The notes under the pieces are model-generated. The model had not been told where the DNA came from, searched no databases, and saw only the letters and a program-made list of their open reading frames with translations. A stretch of 46,802 nucleotides of DNA from an uncultured Gammaproteobacteria bacterium (GTDB lineage: Bacteria > Pseudomonadota > Gammaproteobacteria > Eutrophobiales > Eutrophobiaceae). Location: the NCBI GenBank assembly GCA_951812995.1, contig CATOTD010000015.1:1-46802 (forward strand), in the 5' to 3' direction. Each line of letters begins with the position of its first letter. The stretch's first letter is position 1. Shown in pieces: positions 7,813-17,444 of this stretch. Both the position numbers and the translations under genes were made by a program.

Positions 7813-9068
7813 AAAAAACGACTGCAAAATCAATATCCAGGCATCTATATTGGCATCTTTTTTTTGTGCTAATACTCTATTTCAATTGCTCATCTGCGAC
7901 AGACAAAAAAATCTATATATTGGACCCAGACACTCGCCTTGCCTTGATTGAAAGCTACGAACATATCGAAGCAGATCAAAATGATGAAGCACTGAAAAAA
8001 TTAAACCGCTTAGTATCTTCGACTCATCTTAAAGATTATGATGCCGCTGTTATTTATCAAACCATGGGTTATGCCGAAAATAATTTAGGCGACTATACGG
8101 CTGCTACAAAGCATTTCGTCAAGGCATTAGCACTTAACGCATTACCAGATGACGTTACGCATGAACTCAATTACACGACCGCGCAATTATTGATCCATAT
8201 AGACAGACCTGAAAAAGTACTTCAATATTTATCGCAATGGTTTGCTAAAGAACCAGACGCAAAGGCAGAGGCATATATATTAGCCGCTACTGCATATTAT
8301 TATCTTGAGGATTATGGACCACTCATTACCCATGCTGAAAAGGCACTAACATTATCCCCGGCCCCACCATTAGGCTGGTATGAATTGTTATTAGCAGGTT
8401 ATTATAAAACCAGGGCCTATCAGAAATCGGCGACATTGCTTGAAACAATCATTGCCCAACATCCAAAAAAGACAGATTACTGGTTGCAACTGGCAGAAGT
8501 TTATCAACGTCTAAAACAAGAAAAAAAAGCTCTGGCCATCTATGAACTGGCCTACACAAAAGCATTGTTAGAAAAAGATGGCATCATGCGATTGATCAAT
8601 CACTATCGCTATCTGAACATGCCATACAAAGCAGCTGAGGTGATTGAACAGGCCCTGGCCAGTGGTGATATTGATGCCGATAGCAAAATGCTGACATTAC
8701 TGGCAGATAGTTGGTTGCTTGCCAATGAAAATGAAAATGCTGAACTGGTATTCATTGAACTCATTAAAAAGTTTAATGATGACACTACCCGACTGCGCTT
8801 AGGTCAACTTTATATCGAAGCAGAAAAATGGGAGAAAACCATCGCGGTATTGAATGCAACACTTCAGTCTACTGATATTAGGTTGAAGTCAAAAGCGAGT
8901 CTTCTGCTTGGTATCGCGCTTTACCATACTACAAATCCAGATAAGGCCATACGTGCCTTTATGCGTGCATTGTCTGATGAGGCTACCAAGCAGCAAGCCA
9001 AGTGGTGGTTAGCGCATGTATGTAACACGCAGCCAATCCCAAATGCTTTGTCAGCCTGCTTGTCATAA
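7809..9068 (+). CDS. Tetratricopeptide-repeat protein, last gene of the TonB operon
   Basis: A 419-residue secreted or periplasmic protein. It has a signal-like hydrophobic N-terminus (HLYWHLFFVLILYFNCSSA, about 12-30) and then TPR-type helix pairs throughout, for example YQTMGYAENNLGDYTAATKHF, ALTLSPAPPLGWYELLLAGYY and YWLQLAEVYQRLKQEKKALAI. TPR proteins are scaffolds, and a TPR gene commonly closes DUF3450-ttpC-exbBD-tonB clusters, so it likely supports assembly or specificity of this TonB system. The start overlaps the tonB stop. The C-terminus has a CNTQPIPNALSACLS tail. A G-rich repeat starts about 26 bp after the stop. Confidence 0.88.
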   Translation: MKKTTAKSISRHLYWHLFFVLILYFNCSSATDKKIYILDPDTRLALIESYEHIEADQNDEALKKLNRLVSSTHLKDYDAAVIYQTMGYAENNLGDYTAATKHFVKALALNALPDDVTHELNYTTAQLLIHIDRPEKVLQYLSQWFAKEPDAKAEAYILAATAYYYLEDYGPLITHAEKALTLSPAPPLGWYELLLAGYYKTRAYQKSATLLETIIAQHPKKTDYWLQLAEVYQRLKQEKKALAIYELAYTKALLEKDGIMRLINHYRYLNMPYKAAEVIEQALASGDIDADSKMLTLLADSWLLANENENAELVFIELIKKFNDDTTRLRLGQLYIEAEKWEKTIAVLNATLQSTDIRLKSKASLLLGIALYHTTNPDKAIRAFMRALSDEATKQQAKWWLAHVCNTQPIPNALSACLS

Positions 9069-9094
9069 ATTCATTGCCGTGTAGACAACACGTT

Positions 9095-9219
9095 GTCGAG
9101 CGTGGCCGGACGTGGGTTGGGTCAAGCTGAATCGGGCCGGATGGCTTCGGGCTGAGCCGAGCCAGACATAGGCAGGATCGGGCTGAGCCGAGCCAGACGT
9201 GGGCAGGGCCGGGTCAAGT
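9095..9219 (+). repeat. G-rich intergenic repeat, copy R2 left part
   Basis: This is the left portion of a G-rich low-complexity block split by an IS5 element. It contains two nearly identical 30-bp units 31 bp apart (9147-9176 and 9178-9207), each with GGGCTGAGCCGAGCCAGAC. Words GGGTCAAGC and GCGTGG link it to the other copies. The block resumes on the far side of the insertion at 10519, so the uninterrupted repeat was about 220 bp and lay between the convergent TPR and yejF genes. Confidence 0.75.
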
Positions 9220-10518
9220 GGAGACCTCGAACAACGCTGATTCTGGATGGATTTTGACGCGAGTACCAGTCGTTGTCACCCGCATAGTGGGTGTGAAGGT
9301 CAAGGTCGGTGGTATTTGAGGCTGTGTCGCGCTGTTTGGGTCCGCCAGGGCGGGTATTTCCGGAATTTGGGCGGAGTCAGGCTGTGGCCTGTCGTCGCTC
9401 GTGGAAGATGAGACGGCGGAAGTTGTAGCTCAGGTTGGCCATGGTCATGCGGGCCTTCGCACGGGTTTGGCCGATTGAGCGGATGGTCAGAGCCATGGGC
9501 CCTTTCTCGTAGCCGAACACAGGCGCGGATGGCGGAGCGTGTCGCGTTGCCCTGGCGAATATGCCTGGCCATGGGTTTGCCGCGTGGCTTCTTGCGGTGA
9601 ATGTGTGAGCGGTACCCTTGCGCCTTCAGCCAAGCCTCATTCCTGGCCGAGCGGTACCCGGTATCAGCCCAAACCGCCTTCGAGCTGTTTGTCTCGTCCA
9701 GAACCGAGGAGCGTTCATGCCCGTCGTAGCGAGCCGCATTCGTGCCAGTCTCACCCCGGATGAAGCGCCATTTGCGGTCAATGGACACGTGGTTCTTGTA
9801 CCCAAAGTGCGGAACCGAAATATCGACAAGGCCAGTATCCTCCTCACCCTCCTTGGTCGTCTTGGCCTTTGAATACTTGACCATCCAACGCGCATCGGTG
9901 TCTTTCTGCGCTGCCTTGGACAGATCATCGGGCCAGATGTCAGATGCGGCCTCACCTGCCTTGGCGCGCGCTTTCTCTTCTTTCGTCATCCGCTGGCGCG
10001 GGGCAAAGACCAACGTGGCATCCACAATCTGACCGCCGGTCGGTTTGTATCCCCGCGCGCAGAGCTGAGCTTCAAACGCGGCAAACAGGGCCTTGAAGAC
10101 ACCCGCCTGGGTCAGCTTCTCTCTGAAAAGCCAGATCGTCTTCTGATCAGGTGTCGGCTCCCCGATTTGAAATCCCAGGAACCGCAACCAACTGAAACGG
10201 TCACGAATGAGAAACTCCATCCGCTCATCGCTCAGATTGTGCATCGAAGCCAACACCAGCACCTTGAACATCACAACGGCATCATAGGGCGGGCGACCAC
10301 CTTTGGGGCGTTCCCCATAGCCAAGTGCTTCAACAAGAACTGGGCGAAACACTTCGAAATCAACGTGCCGCTCCAAAACCTCAAGCGGATCTCCCATCGC
10401 CGAAAGCCGCGCCAAATGATCCGTCAAATCAAACAATCCAGGTGCGTGCATAAACAAAATCCTCCCACATCAAGTGAATCAGACCGTACCACAAAATGTA
10501 CGGTTTTTAGAGGCTTCC
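9220..10518 (-). mobile_element. IS5-family insertion sequence, full-length copy A (1299 bp)
   Basis: The element spans GGAGACCTCGAACAACG at 9220 to the complement of GGAAGCCTCTAAAAACC ending at 10518; these ends form imperfect inverted repeats (GGARRCCTCKAAMAAC-like). The length is exactly that of copy C at 37360-38658, and by eye the two differ at only a small number of positions. Its flanks are AAGT and AGCT, an imperfect match to the 4-bp AGNT duplication suggested by copy C. It sits inside a G-rich repeat. GC content is visibly higher than in the host genes, suggesting recent import, possibly from an alphaproteobacterium (inference). Confidence 0.9.
9377..10457 (-). pseudogene. IS5-family transposase, C-terminal frameshift (copy A)
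   Basis: The transposase has the IS5 N-terminal domain and the DDE catalytic segments [31 protein letters not shown] and VWADTGYRS. Near ATRSAIRAC the frame shifts: the expected ending FGYEKGPMALTIRSIGQ, then MANLSYNFRRLIF up to a stop at 9377, is in another phase. The undisturbed frame instead runs to 9300 with an unrelated Arg/Pro-rich tail. The C-terminal glutamate region (about RKKPRGKPMARHIR) precedes the shift. The start is TTG 10457 or, with better ribosome spacing, ATG 10451 behind GGAGG. The same shift occurs in copy C, so it may be tolerated or supplied in trans. Confidence 0.85.
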
Positions 10519-10620
10519 AGCTGGGTCGGGTCGAGTCGGGTGGCTTCGGGTTGGGTCTGGTCAAGCTGAGTCGAGCCAAGCGTGGATCGGGTCGAGCGTG
10601 GTCAAGGTGGTTCGGGATGA
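10519..10620 (+). repeat. G-rich intergenic repeat, copy R2 right part
   Basis: This is the continuation of the block interrupted by IS5 copy A. It is made of GGGTCGGGTCGAGTCGGG, GGTCAAGCTGAGTCGAGCC and GCGTGG words. It ends in AGGTGGTTCGGGATGA (10605-10620), which closely matches the end of copy R4 (AGACGGTTCGGAATGA at 43337-43352). The shared end suggests the family has a defined right boundary. It lies 69 bp beyond the yejF stop, on the convergent side. Confidence 0.75.
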
Positions 10621-10688
10621 TCATGATTGGCTGTCAAAATAATGGACATAATCAAGTACTTGTCTGATTGACCGCTATCATTAATGTT

Positions 10689-12335
10689 TCAATCTAGTAG
10701 CGTGCTGGCTTTACTGATGCGCGGCACCGCTGATAACAGCGCTTTTGTATATTCATGTTGTGGATGCATCAAGACCTGTTCAACATCACCCTGCTCAACG
10801 ATTTCTCCCTGATACATAACCGCCACCGTATGCGCAATGTATTCGACAACACTGATGTTATGCGTAATAAATAGATACCCTAGTTGATGTTCTTTTTGTA
10901 ACCTCCTCAACAGTGCCAATATCTGCGCCTGGACTGAAACATCCAGGGCACTGGTTGGTTCGTCACAAATAATCAGTTTGGGTTTGACGGCCAAGGCGCG
11001 GGCAATACAGATACGTTGACGTTGCCCGCCAGAAAATTCGTGCGGATAACGTAATTGATGCTCGGGCAATAACCCCACTTGTTCCAGCAACGCCGCAGTC
11101 AACTGGTCGCGTTCATGTTGACTCTCGCCTATCCCTTGCGCCAGCATTCCTTCCTGAATTATATCTTTAATCATCATTCTCGGATTCATTGATGAATAAG
11201 GATCTTGAAACACGATCTGTATCTCTGAACGCTTTTGTCTCAGGGCGGCCGCATTCAAACGCATAAAATCCGTATCTTGATACAAGACTTCACCCGCCGT
11301 AGCCTGTAACAGGCGTAAAATGCCTTTACCCATTGTTGTCTTGCCAGAACCAGACTCACCCACCACGGCCAATGTTTCACCCGCATGTAGTTTGAGAGAT
11401 ACGCCAGCAACTGCACGCACATACCCGACAACACGCTTAAATAAACCCTTTCTGATTGGGTAATGTACTTTGAGATCGCATACCTTTAGCAGGCATTGTT
11501 TATCTGTGCCTGTAGATTGACAGGTAGCAGATTCTAGCTGGCGCTTCTCCCAACTCGGTATGGCGTCGAATAATTGCAATGTATAGGGATGTTCAGGGGC
11601 GGCAAATAAACGCGCCTTGTCTTTTGACTCAACAATTTTTCCGGCGCGCATCACCGCGACCTGTGTGGCCATTTGTGATGCCACGCCAAGATCATGCGTG
11701 ATAAATAATATCGCCATGCCGGTTTCTTTTTGTAACTTATGCAACAGTTCCAGGATTTGCGCCTGTATCGTGACATCCAGTGCCGTTGTCGGCTCATCCG
11801 CAATCAAGAGTGCGGGATCTCCAGCAAGTGCCATGGCAATCATGATGCGTTGCTTCATACCACCGGAAAATTGATGTGGGTATTCGTTGATGCGGCGATC
11901 GGGTTCCGGGATCCCGACGGCATCTAATAATTCAATACTGCGTTGCACACGGGCTGGTCTTGCGAGGTGCTGATGGCGCAACAATGTTTCGCCGATTTGT
12001 TGGCCTGCCGTCAATACCGGATTTAGCGATGATTGGGGTTCCTGAAAAATCATGCCGATCTTTGCACCTCGCATATCACGCATTTTATGCTCGGGTAATT
12101 GAAATAAATTTTGCCCGTTTAATATAACTTCACCGCTTTTTATAGCCGCCGCCGCTGGCAATAAACGCATGATGGAAAGTGCAGTGATTGATTTACCACT
12201 GCCCGACTCACCCAATAACACAAATGTTTCGCCCTTGTTTATTGTAAAGCTGACATCATCAACCACATTAACCGCGTGACTGCCGGTGCCGATGGTGGTG
12301 GTGAGCTGCTTAACCTGAAATAGCGGCTCAGGCAT
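10689..12335 (-). CDS. yejF: Peptide ABC transporter, double ATP-binding protein (YejF-like)
   Basis: A 548-residue protein with two fused ABC ATPase domains, as in YejF and DppD-DppF fusions. Domain 1 has Walker A GESGSGKS (about 37-44), signature FSGGMKQR and Walker B LLIADEPT. Domain 2 has GESGSGKTTMGKG, FSGGQRQR and LIICDEPTSALDVSVQ. It powers import of peptides or microcin-C-like compounds through YejB/YejE. Its ATG overlaps the stop of the yciA-like gene by one base (TAATG), so translation is coupled. It is the last gene of the operon and ends near a G-rich repeat. Confidence 0.92.
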   Translation of the reverse strand: MPEPLFQVKQLTTTIGTGSHAVNVVDDVSFTINKGETFVLLGESGSGKSITALSIMRLLPAAAAIKSGEVILNGQNLFQLPEHKMRDMRGAKIGMIFQEPQSSLNPVLTAGQQIGETLLRHQHLARPARVQRSIELLDAVGIPEPDRRINEYPHQFSGGMKQRIMIAMALAGDPALLIADEPTTALDVTIQAQILELLHKLQKETGMAILFITHDLGVASQMATQVAVMRAGKIVESKDKARLFAAPEHPYTLQLFDAIPSWEKRQLESATCQSTGTDKQCLLKVCDLKVHYPIRKGLFKRVVGYVRAVAGVSLKLHAGETLAVVGESGSGKTTMGKGILRLLQATAGEVLYQDTDFMRLNAAALRQKRSEIQIVFQDPYSSMNPRMMIKDIIQEGMLAQGIGESQHERDQLTAALLEQVGLLPEHQLRYPHEFSGGQRQRICIARALAVKPKLIICDEPTSALDVSVQAQILALLRRLQKEHQLGYLFITHNISVVEYIAHTVAVMYQGEIVEQGDVEQVLMHPQHEYTKALLSAVPRISKASTLLD

Positions 12336-12745
12336 TATGCTTTTGTTTCCAAGTCGGGCAGTTTACGTGGCTTGCGAGCTTCATCCAATGCGACATAGGT
12401 TAATTGCGCTGCAGTCACCTTAACCGTTTCCTTATGCAATGGATTGCGTTCGGAATAGACTTCTACCTTGACGGTGATGGAGGTACGTCCGGTTTTAATG
12501 ATCTCTGCATAACAACTGACAATATCACCGACATAAACCGGTTCATGAAACGCCATCGAATTTACCGCCACAGTCACGACTCTGCCTTTGGCGCGTTCAA
12601 CAGCCAAAACCGCACCTGCTATATCTATTTGTGACATTATCCAACCACCAAAGATACTACCGCCCGCATTTGCATCTTTTGGCATCGCCGCAACTTTTAT
12701 TGCGGGTATTCTGCCCATCGGTAATGTTATGTTTTTATCAGTCAT
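12335..12745 (-). CDS. yciA: Acyl-CoA thioesterase, YciA/hotdog family
   Basis: A 136-residue single-hotdog thioesterase resembling YciA. YciA hydrolyses a broad range of acyl-CoAs to free acid and CoA in the cytoplasm. Recognisable features are the PKDANAGGSIFGGWIMSQIDIAGAV segment, with the catalytic Asp in the usual N-A-x-G-S-I-F-G-G-W context, and VTVAVNSMAFHEPVYVGDIV followed by RTSITVKVEV. Length is typical (E. coli about 132). It lies inside the peptide transporter operon, 40 bp after yejE and overlapping yejF, an uncommon location with no obvious functional link. Confidence 0.9.
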   Translation of the reverse strand: MTDKNITLPMGRIPAIKVAAMPKDANAGGSIFGGWIMSQIDIAGAVLAVERAKGRVVTVAVNSMAFHEPVYVGDIVSCYAEIIKTGRTSITVKVEVYSERNPLHKETVKVTAAQLTYVALDEARKPRKLPDLETKA

Positions 12746-12785
12746 ATTTTTATTACTTATTATTTGTGCGAGATACGGTCGTCAT

Positions 12786-14183
12786 TTAATGCCGCAGACG
12801 CGGATCAAATGCATCCCGTACCGCATCAGAAAACAGATTAGCCGCCAACACCAACACGAACATAAAAATAAATGCTGCTACGAGCGACCACCAGACTATG
12901 GGTTCTCTTGCCATTTCCAAACGCGCGCTGTTGATCATATTACCCCAACTGTTCATGCCTGGATCAACGCCAATGTTCATGTATGACAATACTGCCTCGG
13001 CCAGGACCAGTCCACTAAAATCAATCACGATTGAGATCATAACGATGTGCATGACGTTGGGTAATAAATGCCGCAACATGATACCAAAATGGCTTACACC
13101 AAACGCCTTTGCAGCTTGTACATACTCGATTTCACGAAGTTTTAACGTCTCGGCTCTGAGCAACCGACACAAACCGGTCCAACTGGTAATGCCCAGAATA
13201 ATACAGAGAAATAACAGTCTTAGATCGGCTCTTTGTTCAGGGCTGTTAAAATCATTGGCATGATTGCTGATATAAACTTGTAGCAACAAGATTGAGGCGG
13301 CAATCAGTAATACGCCAGGGATGGAATTTAGCGTGGTGTAAAGATATTGAATAACATCATCTATCCAACCACGAAAATAGCCGGCCATTAAACCCATCAT
13401 GATTGCGAACGGCAACATCACCAGCGTCGTTAAAGTGCCGATTACAAGTCCGGTACGGACGCTCTTGATGGCCTGATAGAGGACATCCTGGCCGACTTTA
13501 TCTGTACCAAACACATGGTAGTGCTGTGCCAGACTATAAATACTGCACGCAAGCAGAATAATGAAATTCAACGTGATGATGATGGCCGTCCAGGAAACTA
13601 CAAAGTTGTTGTGCCAGGCTTTATGCCATGTTTGCTTAAATGATAGTTGATGTGCCCGACTCAAGAGAAACAGGATAACGCTTGATACTACCAAACTGAT
13701 TACGAGTCCGTACGCGAGTCCTACGAGAATATGTTTGGCAATATCAGCACCGCGCTCAACGGCAGGATCATCAAGATGTGCGCCACCATATATTAAGCGC
13801 GGATAATCCCGTATCTGTTTACCATCAGGAAGATCGAGCATCTCCTTGGAAAAGGCATGACTTGCCAGCGGTGCTGAATAGGTGCGTTCCGTATTCTGAT
13901 ATAGATCTTCCAGCATGAGATCCAGTACGCTTACAACCTCAGATGAGTATATGGCATCGTGTGTTGCGGTTGCTTCCAGCCGGGGATGGAAATGCATAGA
14001 ATCAAGTAGGCCAACAACAACGTAGACAACAAGAATAATGGCCGCCGACATGGCCAGGGGACGTTGTGCCACATCATGCCAAGGGACGCGCAAATGCGCA
14101 TGTTGTCTCGCGTATAGCGTATAGGCGATCACCATCATTACCAGCAGGAACAGGAATGCGTCGGTTATAAAGATGACGGGCAT
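12786..14183 (-). CDS. yejE: Peptide ABC transporter permease (YejE/DppC type)
   Basis: A 465-residue binding-protein-dependent permease. N-terminal hydrophobic segments (FLFLLVMMVIAYTLYA, LAMSAAIILVVYVVVGLL) precede a long polar region, then FGTDKVGQDVLYQ. That motif is typical of OppC/YejE just before the core helices (TLTTLVMLPFAIMMGLMAG and others). The EAA-type loop is EYVQAAKAFGVSHFGIMLRHLLPNV. The usual family length is about 340, so the N-terminal region is about 120 residues longer than E. coli YejE. It starts 2 bp after yejB ends and is followed by yciA after 40 bp. Assignment to the yej group rests on operon content. Confidence 0.9.
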   Translation of the reverse strand: MPVIFITDAFLFLLVMMVIAYTLYARQHAHLRVPWHDVAQRPLAMSAAIILVVYVVVGLLDSMHFHPRLEATATHDAIYSSEVVSVLDLMLEDLYQNTERTYSAPLASHAFSKEMLDLPDGKQIRDYPRLIYGGAHLDDPAVERGADIAKHILVGLAYGLVISLVVSSVILFLLSRAHQLSFKQTWHKAWHNNFVVSWTAIIITLNFIILLACSIYSLAQHYHVFGTDKVGQDVLYQAIKSVRTGLVIGTLTTLVMLPFAIMMGLMAGYFRGWIDDVIQYLYTTLNSIPGVLLIAASILLLQVYISNHANDFNSPEQRADLRLLFLCIILGITSWTGLCRLLRAETLKLREIEYVQAAKAFGVSHFGIMLRHLLPNVMHIVMISIVIDFSGLVLAEAVLSYMNIGVDPGMNSWGNMINSARLEMAREPIVWWSLVAAFIFMFVLVLAANLFSDAVRDAFDPRLRH

Positions 14184-14185
14184 AT

Positions 14186-15163
14186 TTAATTCAACCTGAC
14201 TCTAGGGTCAACCAGCGTATAAGAAATATCGGTCAGGATTAAACCCACGATATACAAGACCGAACCCAAAAATACCATGGAGCGAACGATTGCGAAATCT
14301 TGCGCATTAATCGCATCAATCGTATAGCTGCCCAAGCCGGGAACAGCAAAGAATGATTCTACAATCAGGCTACCCATAAACAGGCTTGGTAGAATAACCA
14401 CAACGCCGGTTAATATTGGTATCAGGCCATTCGTTAATACATGCCGATATAACACACGGGACTCTGATAAGCCTTTCGCCTTCGCTGTGCGTACGTAATC
14501 TTTACCCATTTCTTCAAGAAAGATAGTCCGATACCACCTTGTACTTGCACCAATCCCGCCAATCAAACCCACCAGCACCGGCAGGATCGTAAATTTTATG
14601 GCGTTTAACCCCGTGTCATAACCTGATATAGGCACCAAATGTAAAAGTTTACCAATCAGATATTGACCGCCAATAATATAAAACAAGCCTGAGATAGACA
14701 TCATGACAACACATATTATTACGCCAGAAAAGTCCACATAACTGCCTCGAAAAAATGCGAGGATGAGGCCACATGTAATACAGGTTAATAGTCCAATAAT
14801 AAGGCTGGGAAAAGCAATCGCAAGACTCGGCCACATACGTTGACTAATGTCATAACCTATATCGCGACCACTATCAGAACGGCCAAAATCAAACAAAAAC
14901 AACTTAACAGAGTTTTGAAAAAAGAGCGTATCGGTCAGCTTTTCGAAAGATTCAGCATCCGTATTCCAGAGGATCTGCTTGTCATAACCGCGTTCTGCTT
15001 TCCATTTTGTAATGGCTGCCTCGCTAACGCGCTTCATACCAAGCTGCATACGCGCCATATCATCTGGCGTATTGACAACAAAGAACAGTACGAAGGTAAT
15101 AATATTGACACCGACCAATATCGGAAAAGCATACGCAATACGACGTAGGATATAACTCATCAT
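14186..15163 (-). CDS. yejB: Peptide ABC transporter permease (YejB/DppB type)
   Basis: A 325-residue permease of the OppB/DppB/YejB class. It has the N-terminal helix MMSYILRRIAYAFPILVGVNIITFVLFF (about 1-28), a periplasmic loop and five further hydrophobic segments. The EAA-type loop DYVRTAKAKGLSESRVLYRHVL and the ending VDPRVRLN are characteristic of this family. It pairs with the YejE-like permease to form the channel. The start ATG overlaps the stop of the upstream substrate-binding protein gene by 4 bp, supporting one transcript for the transporter. Confidence 0.93.
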   Translation of the reverse strand: MMSYILRRIAYAFPILVGVNIITFVLFFVVNTPDDMARMQLGMKRVSEAAITKWKAERGYDKQILWNTDAESFEKLTDTLFFQNSVKLFLFDFGRSDSGRDIGYDISQRMWPSLAIAFPSLIIGLLTCITCGLILAFFRGSYVDFSGVIICVVMMSISGLFYIIGGQYLIGKLLHLVPISGYDTGLNAIKFTILPVLVGLIGGIGASTRWYRTIFLEEMGKDYVRTAKAKGLSESRVLYRHVLTNGLIPILTGVVVILPSLFMGSLIVESFFAVPGLGSYTIDAINAQDFAIVRSMVFLGSVLYIVGLILTDISYTLVDPRVRLN

Positions 15164-17370
15164 AAGATTGATTCAGTCCCCTTGCGGCGGTAAGCAATTA
15201 TTGCGGGCAATAGTATAGATACTGTCAATATCATGATGAATACAAGTGGCCACCATACCGGCCGGTTCCATGCGGTGCGGCTATTTGAGCGCAATCGCGG
15301 TTCGATTCGTTTGTATTTGAGCGTATTATTAGCCATTAAATTGGGCTTGGCATTCTTATACCAGGCATGGTGTAGCGAAAAAGCAACAGGATGGAAACCC
15401 CATAACCAGGGCGCATCCTGGTGCACAATCTCAAGCATTTTGTTAATAATGTCTTGCCGTTCAGGGCCATTGGACATGCTTTTCATCTGATTGAATAAAA
15501 CATCAAATTCAGCATTTTTATAATTCGCCGCATTCTCACCATTATCATCAATCTTCGCATTGGGGCCATAGAGTAAAAAGAAAAAGTTTTCTGGATCGGG
15601 GTAATCGGCATTCCAGCCCCACTGAAAAATCTGCGCCGTTCCCTTACGCATTTTTTCCTGGAAACGATTGTAGTCTGTTGCGCGGACAAGTAAATTAATA
15701 CCCAGTTTTGCATATTGCTTTCGCATCCAATCAAAACTTGCCTTACTGCCCGGCCCGGCTGCGGGTGAATCAAGATTTAATACCAACTGTTTGCCATCGG
15801 CATCACGACCATCAGGATAACCCGCCTGTGCCATTAATTCCCTCGCATACGTTATAGAATGTCTAACAGGTTTGCCATTGTGCCATTTGTAGACATATGG
15901 ATTAATACCGGCCTTGCCTGCAATATGGCCGAAGATCCCGGGCGGGATGGGGCCTTGTGCGGGTTTGCCGCGACCATTGGCAAAGATAGAGATGTATTCT
16001 TCATAATCAACCGCGATTGAGACCGCGCGTCTTAACAATCGTGCTCTTTCACTATCACCACCAACCACGTCATCAGCCATATTAAAACCCATGTAATAAA
16101 TTGATGTAGTGACTGCCGTTAACAAGCGCATACCTTTATCCTGCATTGTCTTCGTCAATTCGGCATCGCCTTGCAAATTAAATTGCACGGCCTGATCAAA
16201 ACTATCGGAGACGATGCCTGAGGTATCATAATAGCCTTGCAGAAATTTATTCCAGGCCGGGATCGATTCTTTTTCAAGGCTGTATACGGCCTTCTCTATA
16301 AACGGCATTTTTTTACCGGCATCATCCAACAAACCGGATGCTTGATCACCCAGCTCGCCAGTTCTTGGAAGAATCTCGCCATGAAAGTTTGGATTGCGTT
16401 CTAACACCATACGCAGATTAGGATTGTTTTCAGTCAACATGAATGGCCCGGTGCCTACCGGATACCAATCAAGGGTTATGTTTTTTTCATCCATGCCTTC
16501 CTGAGCATAAAAGTAATCCGCCTCCCAGGGCATCGGAGCGAAAAAAGACATTGATAACCAATAAATAAACTGCGGATATTTTTGTTTTAATGTTATTTCA
16601 AACGTTGTGTCATCAATAAGCCTTACACCCGGCAAGTCATAACGATGCAAATCGATGTAGTTTGAAGCGGGTGTCTGTTTATCAATTGTTGCGAGTGTTT
16701 CGGCAAACTCGTCAAGTCCAAGAATGTATTTTTCCATTAAACCGGATATTGGCGAATGTATCCGCGGGTGCCCCATTCTTTTGATTTGGTAGATATAATC
16801 TTTGGCCGACATTTTTCGCGTCCCAACCATATCAAAATCTGACAAGGTATGGATATGGGCTAATTTTTCTGTGTTAAGATCATGATAGAGATAGTCACCA
16901 CTCGCATTTTTTGCGAATGCGGGATGCGGTTGGTACAAAATATCGTCTTTTATTGAAATTGTATATTTGACGCGGTCGATCATTATTGGATCTGAATCTT
17001 CATCCAGAGGTTGGCCATCCTTGGAGAAATATTGTGGTTGCGGTACCTCTGTGGCTGTGAGTGGGATTAACGCATACGGGCGTTGCAAGAAATGATACTG
17101 TAATGGCGGTTCATATATTTGACCCAAAAAAACATATTCATTAGCACTATAAGAACTCACTGGATCCAGGTGTTTAGGTCTTTCTGAGAATGAATCGTAG
17201 TAGATGTTTTTTGCCGAATCCTGATTCGGATAGGGATTATTCCAGGGCGCATCACAACCACTACAAAGCAATAACAACAGGATTATTTGCAAAGTTTTAT
17301 GGGTGTTTGCGCTGTATCGATTTATTATTTTTATATGTTTTGTCATCAGTTGCACATTATAAACATGCAC
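15160..17370 (-). CDS. yejA: Peptide ABC transporter substrate-binding lipoprotein (family 5, YejA-like)
   Basis: A family-5 extracellular solute-binding protein of about 736 residues for peptides. A hydrophobic leader (LQIILLLLLCSGCDA) ends in a probable lipobox with Cys39. The binding domain shows family landmarks such as YEPPLQYHFL, YPVGTGPF and GWNADYPDPENFFFLLYGPNA. A second hydrophobic helix lies at the extreme C-terminus (about 709-728, WWPLVFIMILTVSILLPAII), which is unusual for this family and would tether the protein at both ends. An in-frame ATG at 17346 gives a more typical leader length. The gene is divergent from fabI across 74 bp and heads the operon. Confidence 0.9.
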   Translation of the reverse strand: MHVYNVQLMTKHIKIINRYSANTHKTLQIILLLLLCSGCDAPWNNPYPNQDSAKNIYYDSFSERPKHLDPVSSYSANEYVFLGQIYEPPLQYHFLQRPYALIPLTATEVPQPQYFSKDGQPLDEDSDPIMIDRVKYTISIKDDILYQPHPAFAKNASGDYLYHDLNTEKLAHIHTLSDFDMVGTRKMSAKDYIYQIKRMGHPRIHSPISGLMEKYILGLDEFAETLATIDKQTPASNYIDLHRYDLPGVRLIDDTTFEITLKQKYPQFIYWLSMSFFAPMPWEADYFYAQEGMDEKNITLDWYPVGTGPFMLTENNPNLRMVLERNPNFHGEILPRTGELGDQASGLLDDAGKKMPFIEKAVYSLEKESIPAWNKFLQGYYDTSGIVSDSFDQAVQFNLQGDAELTKTMQDKGMRLLTAVTTSIYYMGFNMADDVVGGDSERARLLRRAVSIAVDYEEYISIFANGRGKPAQGPIPPGIFGHIAGKAGINPYVYKWHNGKPVRHSITYARELMAQAGYPDGRDADGKQLVLNLDSPAAGPGSKASFDWMRKQYAKLGINLLVRATDYNRFQEKMRKGTAQIFQWGWNADYPDPENFFFLLYGPNAKIDDNGENAANYKNAEFDVLFNQMKSMSNGPERQDIINKMLEIVHQDAPWLWGFHPVAFSLHHAWYKNAKPNLMANNTLKYKRIEPRLRSNSRTAWNRPVWWPLVFIMILTVSILLPAIIAYRRKGTESIL

Positions 17371-17444
17371 GTTTTTCTGTACACTTGAGATATTTGTATA
17401 ATGAAAAATTTATCTGGCAATATTCATACAAGACACAATGAAAA

